The position numbers and the translations under genes were made by a program. 64,000 nt of DNA, from NCBI RefSeq assembly GCF_947489365.1, contig NZ_CANLDB010000002.1, positions 682,001-746,000 of the forward strand, in the 5' to 3' direction. Positions 24,023-33,350 of the stretch are shown here, piece after piece. Each line of letters starts with the position of its first letter. Within the stretch, counting starts at the first letter, position 1. This stretch comes from an uncultured Nocardioides sp. (GTDB taxonomy: Bacteria > Actinomycetota > Actinomycetes > Propionibacteriales > Nocardioidaceae). Under the pieces are notes generated by a model that searched no databases, was not told the DNA's origin, and saw only the letters and a list, made by a program, of their open reading frames with translations.

Positions 24023-24028
24023 ATCATA
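24023..24028 (-). promoter_or_regulatory. Possible -10 element of carD
   Basis: On the minus strand TATGAT lies about 30 bp before the carD ATG in an AT-rich patch unusual for this window. A convincing -35 at 17-18 bp was not found. The 248-bp gap 23994-24241 otherwise shows no gene; a TTGACA is present near 24086 on the plus strand without a clear partner. Confidence 0.3.
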
Positions 24029-24241
24029 ACACGGCGCCAGCGGAGCTTCCTCAACGTTTCCGCAGGTCAGAGGCCTAACCGGGTCTTGACAGACCGCGAG
24101 ATCCGTGTTGTCGACAATCTCTGCAACGGGTGCGGGACGGCTCCGCGGAGGCGCCTCTCCAGGGTCCCACGGCGTCTCCGGAAGGGTCCGGATCAGGGGT
24201 TGCCCTCCCGCCGGGGGCCGGTTGCGCGGATACTGCCGCCC

Positions 24242-25444
24242 ATGGGTGCAGAGCGTGACCGCGGAGGCGCGGGCGGCGACGGGGCGGGTGTGCCCGCGGC
24301 CGACCCGGCCGCCGCCACGAAGGCGGAGAGGAAGGCCGAGAAGCAGCGTCGCGCCGAGGAGCGCCGCCGCCGCTGGGCCCGCCCGGACCCGAGGGCGACG
24401 ACGCCCGACGAGGCCGCGTCCGACTCCCCCGCCGACTCCCCGGCCGAGACCCCGACCACCGAGACCCCGACCGGAGACGACCGCGAGCTCGAGGTGACCC
24501 CCACCGGTTCGACCGCGGTGCTGACGCGCGACACCACGGACGACAGCCCGGCCACCAGCCCGGCCACCAGCCCGGCCACGGGCAAGGACGAGCGCGCGGA
24601 GAAGAGGGCACGCAAGCAGGCGCAGAAGCAGAAGAAGGCGGGGACCGCGGAGCAGGGCGCGGCGGACGACGCGGCCCCGACCACCGCGGCCCCGGTCGTC
24701 CCGGCCCGCGGGCCCGTCGCGCTGTGGCTGCTCCTCCTCGCCGCGCACCCGCGCCAGGCCGTCCTGACCGCGGCCGCGTTCGCCGGCACCGCCGCCCTCG
24801 CGGGCCGGCCGCCGGAGCAGGTCGGCCTGCTCGCGGCGATGGTCCTCGTCGGCCAGACGATGCTCGGCTGGCACAACGACCTCGTCGACCGGGACCGGGA
24901 CGCCGTCGTCCTCGCCCGCCACCGCGACGCCGGGGAGACGCGGAGGCTGCGCCGCAAGCCCCTGGCCGAGGGACGCCTGGAGCCGGGCACGGTCTGGTAC
25001 GCCTTCGCGATCGCCGCCCTCCTCCTCGTACCCCTGGGCGTCTCCAACGGCGTCACCGCCGGGGTGACGTACCTCGTCGTCGTGGCCATCGGCATGGTCG
25101 GCAACATCTCGCTGCGCCACGGCTGGTTCTCGCCGGTGCCGTGGGCGGCCTCGTTCGCGCTCTACCCCGCCGTCCTGTCGTACGCCGGCCCGATCGGCGG
25201 CCCCGAGGGCCTGGCGCCGAACCCGGCGCTGGTCGGCCTGGCGGCCGCGCTGGGCGTCACCGTGCACGTGCTGCGGTCCCTGCCGGGCCTGGTCGACGAC
25301 AACCGCGACGGCCTGCGCCACCTGCCGCTGCGCATCGCGCTGAAGGTGGGCGCGCCCCGCCTCCTCGGCCTCGCCGCGGTCCTGGCCGCGGTCCTGGTCA
25401 TCGCGCTGCTGACCGTGGCCTCGCAGCAGGGCCTCTACCGATGA
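24242..25444 (+). CDS. UbiA-family prenyltransferase-like membrane protein with long disordered N-terminus
   Basis: The 400-residue protein has about 160 residues of charged, Ala/Thr/Pro-rich low-complexity sequence, including an SPATSPATSPAT tandem run and Lys/Arg-rich blocks. A membrane domain with about seven to eight helices follows. NDLVDRDRD matches the first Asp-rich motif NDxxDxxxD of UbiA prenyltransferases, and LVDDNRDGLRHLPLR resembles the second. The family transfers prenyl groups to aromatic or other acceptors in the membrane. The acceptor is unknown. The ATG follows a gap after carD; the open frame extends upstream but has no family support. Confidence 0.8.
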   Translation: MGAERDRGGAGGDGAGVPAADPAAATKAERKAEKQRRAEERRRRWARPDPRATTPDEAASDSPADSPAETPTTETPTGDDRELEVTPTGSTAVLTRDTTDDSPATSPATSPATGKDERAEKRARKQAQKQKKAGTAEQGAADDAAPTTAAPVVPARGPVALWLLLLAAHPRQAVLTAAAFAGTAALAGRPPEQVGLLAAMVLVGQTMLGWHNDLVDRDRDAVVLARHRDAGETRRLRRKPLAEGRLEPGTVWYAFAIAALLLVPLGVSNGVTAGVTYLVVVAIGMVGNISLRHGWFSPVPWAASFALYPAVLSYAGPIGGPEGLAPNPALVGLAAALGVTVHVLRSLPGLVDDNRDGLRHLPLRIALKVGAPRLLGLAAVLAAVLVIALLTVASQQGLYR

Positions 25445-25488
25445 GGCCGCCTGCTCCGGACGCGTCCGCGCGCCGGTAGGCTGCGCTC

Positions 25489-26046
25489 GTGCCTCAGCCC
25501 CAGCGTTCACTGCTCCGGCGAGCCGCGGTCCTCGGCGCGGTCTCCCTCGTCCTGCCGGCCCTCGCGTCGTGCGGCTTCGACGAGAACACCAACATCGTCT
25601 ACACGCCCGCGGAGGGCACGTTCGACCGCAGTGCGGCCGTCGACGTGCTCGGCGCCGCGATCGTGTCGACCGACGGCAACGGCGAGGGCACCTTCGTCGC
25701 CGGGTTCTCCAACGAGACCTCCGAGACCGCCGCGGTGACGGGCATCGGCGGCGACATCACCGCCGAGCTCGCCGAGCCGATCGAGCTCGCGCCGGGCGGC
25801 TTCGTGCAGCTCGCGAACGAGGGCGGCGTCCCCGTCACCGGTGACTTCGAGATCGGCGACTTCCTCTCCGTCGACATCGCCTACAGCACCGGCCAGGAGG
25901 TCACCTTCGACGTCTCCGTGGTGCCGAACGCCGGCTACTACGAGGGCATCGACGGACCGGTCCCCACGGAGCGGGACGAGTACGACACCGAGGACCTCTA
26001 CACCCCGGCCGACGAGGTCCTCCCCGGCGAGAGCGAGGGCGAGTGA
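25489..26046 (+). CDS. Lipoprotein in the position of mycobacterial lpqE
   Basis: The 185-residue protein, from a GTG start, has a lipoprotein signal: [20 protein letters not shown] with the lipobox Cys at about residue 28. The mature part, rich in Gly, Thr and acidic residues, has a beta-rich look ([20 protein letters not shown]). In mycobacteria lpqE sits next to carD-ispD; here one gene intervenes. The stop overlaps the gpmA start (GTGA). The function of this lipoprotein group is not established, though some relatives resemble copper-chaperone (PCuAC)-like folds. Confidence 0.75.
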   Translation: MPQPQRSLLRRAAVLGAVSLVLPALASCGFDENTNIVYTPAEGTFDRSAAVDVLGAAIVSTDGNGEGTFVAGFSNETSETAAVTGIGGDITAELAEPIELAPGGFVQLANEGGVPVTGDFEIGDFLSVDIAYSTGQEVTFDVSVVPNAGYYEGIDGPVPTERDEYDTEDLYTPADEVLPGESEGE

Positions 26047-26792
26047 GCACCGACCGCACGCTGATCCTGCTCCGCCACGGCGAGAGCGACTGGAACGCCA
26101 AGAACCTCTTCACCGGCTGGGTCGACGTCGACCTCACCGAGAAGGGCCGCGGCGAGGCCGTCGCCGGCGGGCGCCTGATGAAGGAGTCCGGCCTGCTGCC
26201 GGACGTCGTCCACACCTCCCTCCTGCGTCGCGCGATCACCACCTCCGCACTGGCGCTCGACGCGGCCGACCGCCACTGGATCCCGGTGCGCCGCACCTGG
26301 CGCCTCAACGAGCGTCACTACGGCGCCCTGCAGGGCAAGGACAAGAAGCAGACGCTCGCCGAGTACGGCGAGGAGCAGTTCATGCAGTGGCGTCGCAGCT
26401 TCGACGTCCCGCCGCCGCCGATCGACGCGGACGACGAGTTCAGCCAGGCCGGTGACCCCCGGTACGCCGACCTCGGCGACGAGATGCCCGCCACCGAGTG
26501 CCTGGCCGACGTCATCGTCCGCCTGATGCCGTGGTGGAACGGCGACGCCGCCGCCGACCTGCAGCCGGGCCGCACCGTGCTCGTCGCCGCCCACGGCAAC
26601 AGCCTCCGCGCGATCGTCAAGCACCTCGACGGCATCGGCGACGACGACATCGCCGGCCTCAACATCCCCACCGGCCAGCCGCTGGTCTACCGCCTCGACG
26701 ACGACCTCGCCCCGCTCGTGACGGGTGGCGAGTACCTCGACCCCGAGGCCGCCGCAGCCGCCGCCGAGGCCGTCGCCAACCAGGGCCGCTGA
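26043..26792 (+). CDS. gpmA: 2,3-bisphosphoglycerate-dependent phosphoglycerate mutase
   Basis: The 249-residue protein carries the phosphohistidine motif [43 protein letters not shown] and [16 protein letters not shown], all canonical for dPGM. It interconverts 3- and 2-phosphoglycerate in glycolysis and gluconeogenesis. It overlaps the lipoprotein gene by 4 bp. Its location near phoU, senX3-regX3 and mshA matches the conserved mycobacterial gpm1-senX3-regX3 neighbourhood. A C-terminal Ala-rich tail of about 15 residues is probably non-essential. Confidence 0.95.
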   Translation: MSTDRTLILLRHGESDWNAKNLFTGWVDVDLTEKGRGEAVAGGRLMKESGLLPDVVHTSLLRRAITTSALALDAADRHWIPVRRTWRLNERHYGALQGKDKKQTLAEYGEEQFMQWRRSFDVPPPPIDADDEFSQAGDPRYADLGDEMPATECLADVIVRLMPWWNGDAAADLQPGRTVLVAAHGNSLRAIVKHLDGIGDDDIAGLNIPTGQPLVYRLDDDLAPLVTGGEYLDPEAAAAAAEAVANQGR

Positions 26793-26831
26793 CCGCTCGC
26801 CTCGGTTTCCGGGGCGGGGTCCCACCTGTCA

Positions 26832-26922
26832 CTGGTTTCGCCGGCTAGCCCGCGAAACCCCGCCTGGGCTGACGAAGTTTCGTCAGCCCAGTCGGGGTTT
26901 CACCAGCCGGCTGGTGAAACCA
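26832..26922. repeat. Nested palindromes between gpmA and phoU
   Basis: CTGGGCTGACGAA (26864-26876) pairs perfectly with 26879-26891 around a 2-nt loop. The stem extends outward, after one mismatch, by GAAACCCCG with CGGGGTTTC, and more loosely by CTGGTTTC with GAAACCAG. The right flank is itself a 26-bp perfect palindrome (26896-26921) centred on CCAGCCGGCTGG. It lies between convergent stops and is likely a bidirectional terminator or cruciform. Confidence 0.75.
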
Positions 26923-26993
26923 GAGGCTGCTGAGGCCCCTGGGACGACGCCCAGCGCCCCGCCGTACGACGCCCGTCGGGCGGGGCCGAACCG

Positions 26994-27650
26994 TCAGGCG
27001 ACGGGGAAGTCGCCGGTGACGACGAAGACGACGCGGTTGGCGATGCCGACGGCGTGGTCGGCGATGCGCTCGTAGTAGCGGCCGAGCAGGGCGACGTCGA
27101 CCGCGGCCTCGACGCCGTGGGTCCAGTCCTGGCGGAGCAGCTCGGTGAAGTTGAGGCGACGGAGCTTGTCCATCTCCTCGTCGGTCTCGGCGAGGCGGGC
27201 GGCGGCCTGGACGTCGCGGTCGGCGATGACGACGCGCAGGCGTCCGACCATCTCGAGGGCGATCGTGGCCATCCGGGTGATGGTGGGCCGCAGGTCCTCC
27301 GGCACGGCGAGGCCGGGCACGCGCAGGCGCGCGACCTTCGCGACGTGCTCGGCGAGGTCGCCCATCCGCTCGAGCTCGCTGACGATCCGCAGCGCGGCGA
27401 CGATCAGGCGCAGGTCGCCGGCGACCGGCTGCTGCAGGGAGAGCAGGTTGAACGCGTCGTTCTCGACCTTCTCCCGCCGCGAGTCGATCTCGGCGTCGGC
27501 GGTGATGACGCGCTCGGCCGTCTCGGCGTCGCCGGTGAGCAGCGCCTCGGTGGCGGTCTGCACGGCGACCTCGACCAGTCGGGTGATCTCGGTCAGGTCG
27601 GCGAACACGCCTTCGAGCTCGTCGTAGTAGGCCTCACGCATGCCCACCAC
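26994..27650 (-). CDS. phoU: Phosphate-signalling regulator PhoU
   Basis: The 218-residue protein has two PhoU helical bundles, with the typical LERMGDLAEHVAKVA in the first repeat and YYERIADHAVGIANRVVFV in the second. PhoU links the Pst phosphate transporter to the histidine kinase and represses signalling when phosphate is plentiful. It is divergent from senX3-regX3, its likely partner system. The third-codon Met (MREAYYDELEG) is an equally good start and is the commoner form. No pst genes are in the window. Confidence 0.94.
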   Translation of the reverse strand: MVGMREAYYDELEGVFADLTEITRLVEVAVQTATEALLTGDAETAERVITADAEIDSRREKVENDAFNLLSLQQPVAGDLRLIVAALRIVSELERMGDLAEHVAKVARLRVPGLAVPEDLRPTITRMATIALEMVGRLRVVIADRDVQAAARLAETDEEMDKLRRLNFTELLRQDWTHGVEAAVDVALLGRYYERIADHAVGIANRVVFVVTGDFPVA

Positions 27651-27784
27651 CCTAGGCAGGCGTCCGGCGCCGCTTCTGGACGGCGGCGATCCGGACCGTG
27701 AACGGGCAGTGAAATCTGGGTCCGTGGCACCCGGGGCCGCCCGGCGGCACCCGCGACCGGCGGGGTCGTCCGTACGATCTGGCC

Positions 27785-28903
27785 GTGGACCCCACCGCTC
27801 AGGCGTTCCTGGCGGCGATCGTCGGTGCGATCGTGGCCGGGTCCACCGTGCTCGCCTGGCACCTCTCCGACAAGCAGCAGACCCGCCGTCCCGAGGTCGC
27901 CGAGCCGGCCGTCCCGACCGGCGTCGCCACCGTCCTGTCCGTCCTGCGGAGCAGCGCCGTGGTCGTCGACGAGAACGAGTCGGTGCTCAAGGCGTCGGCG
28001 CCGGCGTACGCACTCGGGCTGGTCCGCGGCAACGAGCTGGTCGCCGAGGAGCTCGCCGACCTGGTCCGCGCCGTGCGCCGCGACGGGCAGATCCGCGAGA
28101 TCGAGATGCAGATGGCCCGCCCGGGCGGTACGCCGGACCGCCACGTCACCGCCCGCGTCGCCCCGCTCGGGTCGCGGCTGGTCCTGGCGCTGGTCGAGGA
28201 CCGCACCCGCGAGCGCCGCGTCGAGGCCGTACGACGCGACTTCGTCGCCAACGTCAGCCACGAGCTCAAGACCCCGGTCGGCGCCATCCGGCTGCTCGCC
28301 GAGGCCGTCGCCGACGCCGCCGACGACCCCGAGGCGGTGAAGCGGTTCGCCGGCCGCATGGGCCACGAGTCCGAGCGCCTCGGCACCCTGGTGCAGCAGA
28401 TCATCGAGCTCTCCCGCCTGCAGGGCGACGAGCCGCTGGAGATGCCCTCGCGGGTCCCGGTCGACGACGTCGTGGCCACCGCGATCGACACGTCCGCCAT
28501 CGACGCCGCCGCCCGGCGGATCTCCCTCGTGGCCGGCGGCGACGGGGGCCTGGAGGTGCTCGGCAACGCCGAGCAGATCAGCGTCGCCGTCGGCAACCTG
28601 GTCGCCAACGCGGTCGCCTACTCCCGCGAGGGGTCCTCGGTGCTGGTCAGCGCGCGCGCCGACGACGACACCGTCGACGTGTCGATCACCGACCAGGGCA
28701 TCGGCATCCCGGCCGGCGAGATCGACCGCATCTTCGAGCGCTTCTACCGCGTCGACCCCGCCCGGCACCGCTCCACCGGCGGCACCGGCCTCGGGCTCTC
28801 GATCGTCAAGCACGTCGCCGCCACCCACGGCGGCGACGTGAGGGTCTGGTCCGTCGAGGGCCAGGGCTCGACCTTCACGCTGACCCTGCCGCGGGCGTCC
28901 TGA
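27785..28903 (+). CDS. senX3: Phosphate-responsive sensor histidine kinase SenX3
   Basis: The 372-residue protein starts at GTG, has one N-terminal membrane helix (AFLAAIVGAIVAGSTVLAW), a PAS-like region, and the HisKA motif FVANVSHELKTPVGAIRLL. Its HATPase domain has NLVANAVAYSREG, DQGIGIPAGEIDRIFERFYR and GGTGLGLSIVKH. It phosphorylates RegX3 under phosphate limitation. The gene precedes regX3 by 49 bp and is divergent from phoU, reproducing the mycobacterial arrangement. Confidence 0.93.
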   Translation: MDPTAQAFLAAIVGAIVAGSTVLAWHLSDKQQTRRPEVAEPAVPTGVATVLSVLRSSAVVVDENESVLKASAPAYALGLVRGNELVAEELADLVRAVRRDGQIREIEMQMARPGGTPDRHVTARVAPLGSRLVLALVEDRTRERRVEAVRRDFVANVSHELKTPVGAIRLLAEAVADAADDPEAVKRFAGRMGHESERLGTLVQQIIELSRLQGDEPLEMPSRVPVDDVVATAIDTSAIDAAARRISLVAGGDGGLEVLGNAEQISVAVGNLVANAVAYSREGSSVLVSARADDDTVDVSITDQGIGIPAGEIDRIFERFYRVDPARHRSTGGTGLGLSIVKHVAATHGGDVRVWSVEGQGSTFTLTLPRAS

Positions 28904-28952
28904 TCAGGGCCTACGGTGTGACCACGATGAGAAGCAGCAGAGAGGGACGCTC

Positions 28953-29636
28953 GTGACCAAGGTGCTCGTCGTCGAGGACGAGGAGAGCTACAGCGACGCG
29001 CTGGGCTACATGCTCCGCAAGGAGGGCTACGAGGTCGCCATCGCCGCGACCGGCGACGACGCGCTCACCGAGTTCGACCGCAACGGTGCGGACATCGTGC
29101 TGCTGGACCTCATGCTCCCCGGCATCCCCGGGACCGAGGTCTGCCGCCGCATCCGCCAGACCTCCAGCGTGCCGGTGATCATGGTCAGCGCGAAGGACGA
29201 CGAGGTCGACAAGGTGGTCGGCCTCGAGCTCGGCGCCGACGACTACGTCACCAAGCCGTACTCGCCCCGCGAGCTCGTCGCCCGGATCCGGGCCGTCCTG
29301 CGCCGCGGCGCAGACGTCGGCGCGGAGGCCGCCAGCGCGACCCTGGAGGCCGGGTCCGTGCGGATGGACGTCGAGCGCCACGTCGTCACCGTCGACGGCT
29401 CCGAGCAGCGCCTCCCGCTCAAGGAGTTCGAGCTGCTCGAGATGTTCCTGCGCAACCCCGGCCGGGTGCTCACCCGCGGCCAGCTGATCGACCGCGTCTG
29501 GGGCTCCGACTACGTCGGCGACACCAAGACCCTCGACGTCCACGTGAAGCGCCTGCGCGCCAAGCTGGAGAAGGACCCCGGCGACCCCTCGTTCCTCGTC
29601 ACCGTCCGGGGACTGGGCTACAAGCTGGACGTCTGA
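28953..29636 (+). CDS. regX3: Response regulator RegX3 (OmpR/PhoB family)
   Basis: The 227-residue protein has a receiver domain with the phosphoacceptor Asp52 in IVLLDLMLPG and the conserved KPYSPREL. A winged-helix DNA-binding domain follows (LKEFELLEMFLRNPGRVLTR, DVHVKRLRAKLE, VRGLGYKL). It activates phosphate-starvation genes. The start is GTG with AGAGGGA upstream. No Pho-box search was possible by eye. Confidence 0.94.
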   Translation: MTKVLVVEDEESYSDALGYMLRKEGYEVAIAATGDDALTEFDRNGADIVLLDLMLPGIPGTEVCRRIRQTSSVPVIMVSAKDDEVDKVVGLELGADDYVTKPYSPRELVARIRAVLRRGADVGAEAASATLEAGSVRMDVERHVVTVDGSEQRLPLKEFELLEMFLRNPGRVLTRGQLIDRVWGSDYVGDTKTLDVHVKRLRAKLEKDPGDPSFLVTVRGLGYKLDV

Positions 29637-29657
29637 CGCGAGGCCACACTGACCCCA

Positions 29658-29706
29658 CCGGGTCTCGAGGCTCGTCGCCAGCGCTCCTCGCACCTCGACC
29701 ACCGGT
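29658..29706. repeat. Dispersed palindromic repeat (family A), half copy
   Basis: CCGGGTCTCGAGGCTCG followed by CTCGCACCTCGACCACCGG: the left half of the element seen complete at 55395-55491. It lies just after regX3, where it may help end transcription. Confidence 0.65.
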
Positions 29707-29782
29707 GGCGGTGACCGGATCTCGACGTACGACGTCCGATACCCGCGCGACGGGCCCGGCGGGCGGGCCCTAGCGTCGAGCC

Positions 29783-30745
29783 GTGACCACCGTTCCCCCG
29801 GTCGAGCCCGGCTGCCCGCCCGAGGAGACCCTCACCGCCCCCGCCGTACGCCGATCCGCCCCGGGCTGGCTGCCGCTCGCGGCCGTCGCGTTCACGCTGC
29901 TGGCCTGGGCCTCGGCGTTCGTGGGGATCCGGCACCTGGGCGAGTCGGTCCCGCCCGGGTCGCTGGCCCTGGGGCGGCTGGTGGTGGCGACGGTGGCCCT
30001 CGGGGTGCTGCTGCTCGTCTCGCAGCGACGGATCCGGGTCCCCCCGCGCCGGACGTGGGGGCTGATCGCCCTCGGCGGGGTGTCGTGGATCGGGGTCTAC
30101 AACGTCGCCCTGAACGCCGGGGAGCTCCGGGTGGACGCCGGCACGGCCGCGCTGATCGTCCAGGTCGGGCCGCTGATCGTCGCCCTGCTGGCCACCGTCC
30201 TGCTCGGCGAGCGCCTCACCCGCTGGCTGGTCGTCGGGCTGGCGGTCGGCTTCGGCGGCGTCGTCCTCATCGCGCAGGCCTCCTCGGCCGGTCCGAGCGG
30301 TGACCTGGTCGGGGTGCTCCTCGTCCTGGTGGCCGCGGTCGGGTTCGCCGTCGGCGTCCTGACCCAGAAGAAGCTGCTGGGCGACCTCGGCGCGCTCGAG
30401 GTCACCTTCTGGTTCTACGTCGCCGGCACGGTGGCCTGCCTGCCCTGGACGGCCGAGATGGTCGGCGCCGTCGGCAGCACCTCCGCGGTCGACCTGGGCT
30501 GGTGGTTCTACCTCGGGCTGGTGCCGTCGGCGCTGGCCTTCACGACCTGGGCGTACGCGCTGTCCACGTCGGAGGCGGGCACGTTCGCGATGCTGACCTT
30601 CCTCGTCCCGTTCATCACGGCACTGATGGCGTGGCTGACCCTCGGGGAGGTCCCGCCGCCCCTCGCGTTCGTCGGCGGGGCGCTCTGCATCGCCGGGGTG
30701 CTGCTCACCCGCTACCGACCGCGGGCCTCAGCCGAGCAGGGGTAG
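29783..30745 (+). CDS. EamA/DMT-family transporter
   Basis: The 320-residue protein has ten predicted membrane helices in two EamA repeats. LPLAAVAFTLLAWASAFVGI opens the first; AALIVQVGPLIVALLATVLLGERL and FLVPFITALMAWLTLGEVP are the conserved helix 4 and 9 segments with the typical GE. The family exports amino acids, metabolites or drugs; the substrate is unknown. Its last 18 bp overlap the end of the convergent mycothiol-isomerase-like gene. Confidence 0.9.
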   Translation: MTTVPPVEPGCPPEETLTAPAVRRSAPGWLPLAAVAFTLLAWASAFVGIRHLGESVPPGSLALGRLVVATVALGVLLLVSQRRIRVPPRRTWGLIALGGVSWIGVYNVALNAGELRVDAGTAALIVQVGPLIVALLATVLLGERLTRWLVVGLAVGFGGVVLIAQASSAGPSGDLVGVLLVLVAAVGFAVGVLTQKKLLGDLGALEVTFWFYVAGTVACLPWTAEMVGAVGSTSAVDLGWWFYLGLVPSALAFTTWAYALSTSEAGTFAMLTFLVPFITALMAWLTLGEVPPPLAFVGGALCIAGVLLTRYRPRASAEQG

Positions 30746-31387
30746 CCGGTCCGCTGCGTCGCCCAGCGCCGCGCGCTCGGCGTCGTCCGGCAGGACGCGG
30801 CCCGTGCCCAGCAGGGCCACCCGCTCGTCGGGCCACGGGGCCGGGAACGGTGCTGGCGCCAGCACGTCGAGCACGTGGCGGGTCTCGGCCAGCGCCGCGG
30901 CGGGCGGGCCGGCGGCGTCCGGCAGGTCGAGGACGAGGTCGAGGTGGTGCACGGAGGCCTCCAGGACCAGCGTCGAGGCGAGGTCGGCGACCGTCAGGAC
31001 GTGGCCCTGCGTGGCGACGAGGTCCGCCGGGTCGGCGACCGCCACGGCGTGGCCCGCGGCCGGGGCGGTGTCGCGCCACACCGCCAGCAGTGCCCGCTCG
31101 CCGTACGCCGCGGCGGCCCGGCGGACGAAGTCGGCGTGCGCCGCCCCGCCATCGCCGCTGGCGGGGTGGAACGCGCTCCAGTAGTCGTACCGGTCCCGGT
31201 CGGGTGCCCGTTCCCCCGGGCTCGCCAGGGTGACCAGGGCCCGCTGGGCGTCGAGGAGGAGGTGGAACGTGAGGTCCCGGACGGTCCAGCCCTCCGCGCG
31301 GGTGGGCCGGTCCCAGTCGACGGGCGCGAGGCCGTCGAGCACCCCGGTCACCGCGTCGTACGCCGCCGCGAGGACGCCGGGGCTCAC
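30728..31387 (-). CDS. Mycothiol-dependent maleylpyruvate isomerase family (DinB superfamily) protein
   Basis: The 219-residue protein has the family features: an N-terminal DWDRPTRAEGWTVRDLTFHL, a metal-binding His in LTFHLL, and SVHHLDLVLDL with His residues late in the helical bundle. The family includes mycothiol-dependent maleylpyruvate isomerases and other mycothiol S-transferases. It lies 27 bp after ybjN and downstream of mshA on the same strand, so it may be co-expressed with the first mycothiol biosynthesis gene. The GTG start (MSPGVL) is chosen. Confidence 0.85.
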   Translation of the reverse strand: MSPGVLAAAYDAVTGVLDGLAPVDWDRPTRAEGWTVRDLTFHLLLDAQRALVTLASPGERAPDRDRYDYWSAFHPASGDGGAAHADFVRRAAAAYGERALLAVWRDTAPAAGHAVAVADPADLVATQGHVLTVADLASTLVLEASVHHLDLVLDLPDAAGPPAAALAETRHVLDVLAPAPFPAPWPDERVALLGTGRVLPDDAERAALGDAADRLPLLG

Positions 31388-31414
31388 CGTCGTGCCCGCG
31401 AGGTCACGGCTGCC

Positions 31415-31954
31415 TCACGAGGGAGGGTCCGGGTCCTCGCCCGCCTCGAGCCAGCCGCGGAACGCCTCGAGGTTGTGGGTGGGCTCGCCGCGCAGGCGGC
31501 GCCACTCCCACTCCTTGCGGATCGACGAGGCGAACCCGAGCTCGAGGATCGAGTTGAACGACTCGTCGGCCCACGCCAGCACCGAGCCGAGCAGCCGGTC
31601 GAGCTCCTCGGGCGCGGTCGCGAGCAGCGGGAGCCGGCCGTCGAGGTAGATGTCGCCGGTGCGGTCGACCGCGAAGCCGACGCCGTACGTCTTGAGGTTC
31701 CGCTCCAGCAGCCAGCGGTGGACGCGGGCGTGGTTCTCGTCGGGGTTGCGGCAGACGAAGGCGTGAACGCCGAGCGCGTGCCGGCCGACGTCGAGGCGCA
31801 CGGGGGTCTGCAGCTTCTTCTCCCCGGGCAGGGTGATCGAGAAGACGCCGGGTCGGATCTCGGTGTGCTCGACCTCGTTGTCGGCGAGCCAGGTGCGCAC
31901 GGCCGCCACGGCGGCCTCGTCGGGGAGGTCGCCCTCTACCTCGGGGACGGTCAT
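31415..31954 (-). CDS. YbjN-domain protein
   Basis: The 179-residue protein has the YbjN/CesT-like fold pattern: [56 protein letters not shown] and DGRLPL. It starts at an ATG overlapping the mshA stop by 4 bp. The mshA-ybjN pairing is conserved in actinobacteria (Rv0486-Rv0487 in M. tuberculosis). The function is unknown; chaperone-like binding has been proposed for related folds. Confidence 0.85.
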   Translation of the reverse strand: MTVPEVEGDLPDEAAVAAVRTWLADNEVEHTEIRPGVFSITLPGEKKLQTPVRLDVGRHALGVHAFVCRNPDENHARVHRWLLERNLKTYGVGFAVDRTGDIYLDGRLPLLATAPEELDRLLGSVLAWADESFNSILELGFASSIRKEWEWRRLRGEPTHNLEAFRGWLEAGEDPDPPS

Positions 31955-33240
31955 CGGCCCACCAGGGTGGCGGGACCGCCGTCGAGCTCGCGACGCCGGA
32001 CCTCGGCCGCGCGGGCGTAGACCTCGAGTGTCCGCTCGGCGGTCTGCTCCCAGCCGAACCCCGCGGTCCAGCGGACGGCGCCCGCGGCGAGCCGCTCGCG
32101 CAGCCCGTCCTCGGTGAGCACCCGTCCGATGGCACGCGCCCAGTCGCCGACGTCGTGGCCCTCGACGAGGAGTCCGCTGCGCTCGTGGGCGACCGCGGTG
32201 GTCAGCCCGCCGACGGCGGCCGCCACGACGGGGGTCCCGCTGGCCTGCGCCTCGACGGCGACCAGCCCGAACGACTCGTTGTACGACGGCACGGCGACCA
32301 GGGTGGCGGCGGCGTACCACTGCGCCAGGTCGGTCTGCGCCATCGGCGGCACGAAGCGGACGACGTCGGACAGGCCCAGCTCGTCGGCCAGCCGGCCCAG
32401 GGCCTCGGGCTTCTCCAGGCCGGAGCCGGACGGTCCGCCGACGACCGGGACGACGAGCCGCCCGGCCAGGTCGGGGCGGTCGGCGAGCAGGCGCGCGACG
32501 GCCCGCAGCAGCACCTCGGGGCCCTTGAGCGCCTGGATGCGGCCGGCGAACAGCACGACGTGCGCGTCCGGCGGGAGCCCGAGGGCCGCGCGGGCAGCCG
32601 TCTGCCCCACGGGGCGGAACACCCCGAGGTCGACGCCGGGGTGGACGACCTCGACGCGACCCGGGTCGGCGTCGTAGCACTCGATGAGCTGCTTGGCCTC
32701 CTGGTCGGTGTTCGCGACGAGCATGTCGGCGGCGGCGACGACCTGCTCCTCGCCCAGCACGCGGACGCCCGGCTCGGGGACGTCACCCGCCGCCAGCGCG
32801 GCGTTCTTCACCTTCGCCATCGTGTGCATCGAGTGGACCAGGGGGACCCGCCAGCGGTCGCGCGCCAGGGCGCCGACCTGGCCCGACAGCCAGTAGTGGC
32901 TGTGGACGACGTCGTAGTGCCCGACCTCCTCGGCGGCCTCCGCCCGGAGCACCTCGCGGGCGAAGGTGCACAGCTGGGCGGGCAGCTCGGTCTTCGTGAG
33001 CCCGGCGAACGGACCGGCGACGACGTGACGCACGCGGACGCCGTCCCCGCAGTCGACGACCGCCGGCAGTCGGGAGGACGTGGCGCGCGTGAAGACGTCC
33101 ACCTCGGTGCCGCGGGCCGCGAGGCGGCGGGCGAGCTCGATGACGTAGACGTTCATCCCGCCGGCGTCGCCGGTGCCGGGCTGGTCCAGCGGCGAGGTGT
33201 GCAGGCTGATCATGGCGACCCGCCGGGGGTGCGAGCGCAT
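31951..33240 (-). CDS. mshA: D-inositol-3-phosphate glycosyltransferase
   Basis: The 429-residue GT4-family protein catalyses the first committed step of mycothiol synthesis, transferring GlcNAc from UDP-GlcNAc to inositol-3-phosphate. [20 protein letters not shown] at the N-terminus is diagnostic of MshA, and [32 protein letters not shown] and [17 protein letters not shown] are present. Length is normal. It is the first gene of an mshA-ybjN-(mycothiol isomerase-like) unit and is divergent from an SDR gene. Confidence 0.95.
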   Translation of the reverse strand: MRSHPRRVAMISLHTSPLDQPGTGDAGGMNVYVIELARRLAARGTEVDVFTRATSSRLPAVVDCGDGVRVRHVVAGPFAGLTKTELPAQLCTFAREVLRAEAAEEVGHYDVVHSHYWLSGQVGALARDRWRVPLVHSMHTMAKVKNAALAAGDVPEPGVRVLGEEQVVAAADMLVANTDQEAKQLIECYDADPGRVEVVHPGVDLGVFRPVGQTAARAALGLPPDAHVVLFAGRIQALKGPEVLLRAVARLLADRPDLAGRLVVPVVGGPSGSGLEKPEALGRLADELGLSDVVRFVPPMAQTDLAQWYAAATLVAVPSYNESFGLVAVEAQASGTPVVAAAVGGLTTAVAHERSGLLVEGHDVGDWARAIGRVLTEDGLRERLAAGAVRWTAGFGWEQTAERTLEVYARAAEVRRRELDGGPATLVGR

Positions 33241-33350
33241 CCGACCTCCGTCCTTCGGGCTCGTCTGCAGGGGATCTCGGCCCGACCTGGCACAACTGAT
33301 GACCCGTGCCCAGGATTCCCTGCCCGCACGCCCGAGGCAGAATCGGCCCC

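Noticed and set aside
24086..24112. Strong sigma-70 promoter beginning with TTGACA before the UbiA gene
   Set aside because: No acceptable -10 hexamer lies at 16-18 bp; the nearest AT-rich hexamer is at about 21 bp.
26864..26921. CRISPR array or riboswitch at the gpmA/phoU palindromes
   Set aside because: There are no regularly spaced direct repeats with unique spacers, and the element lies between convergent stops rather than in a leader.
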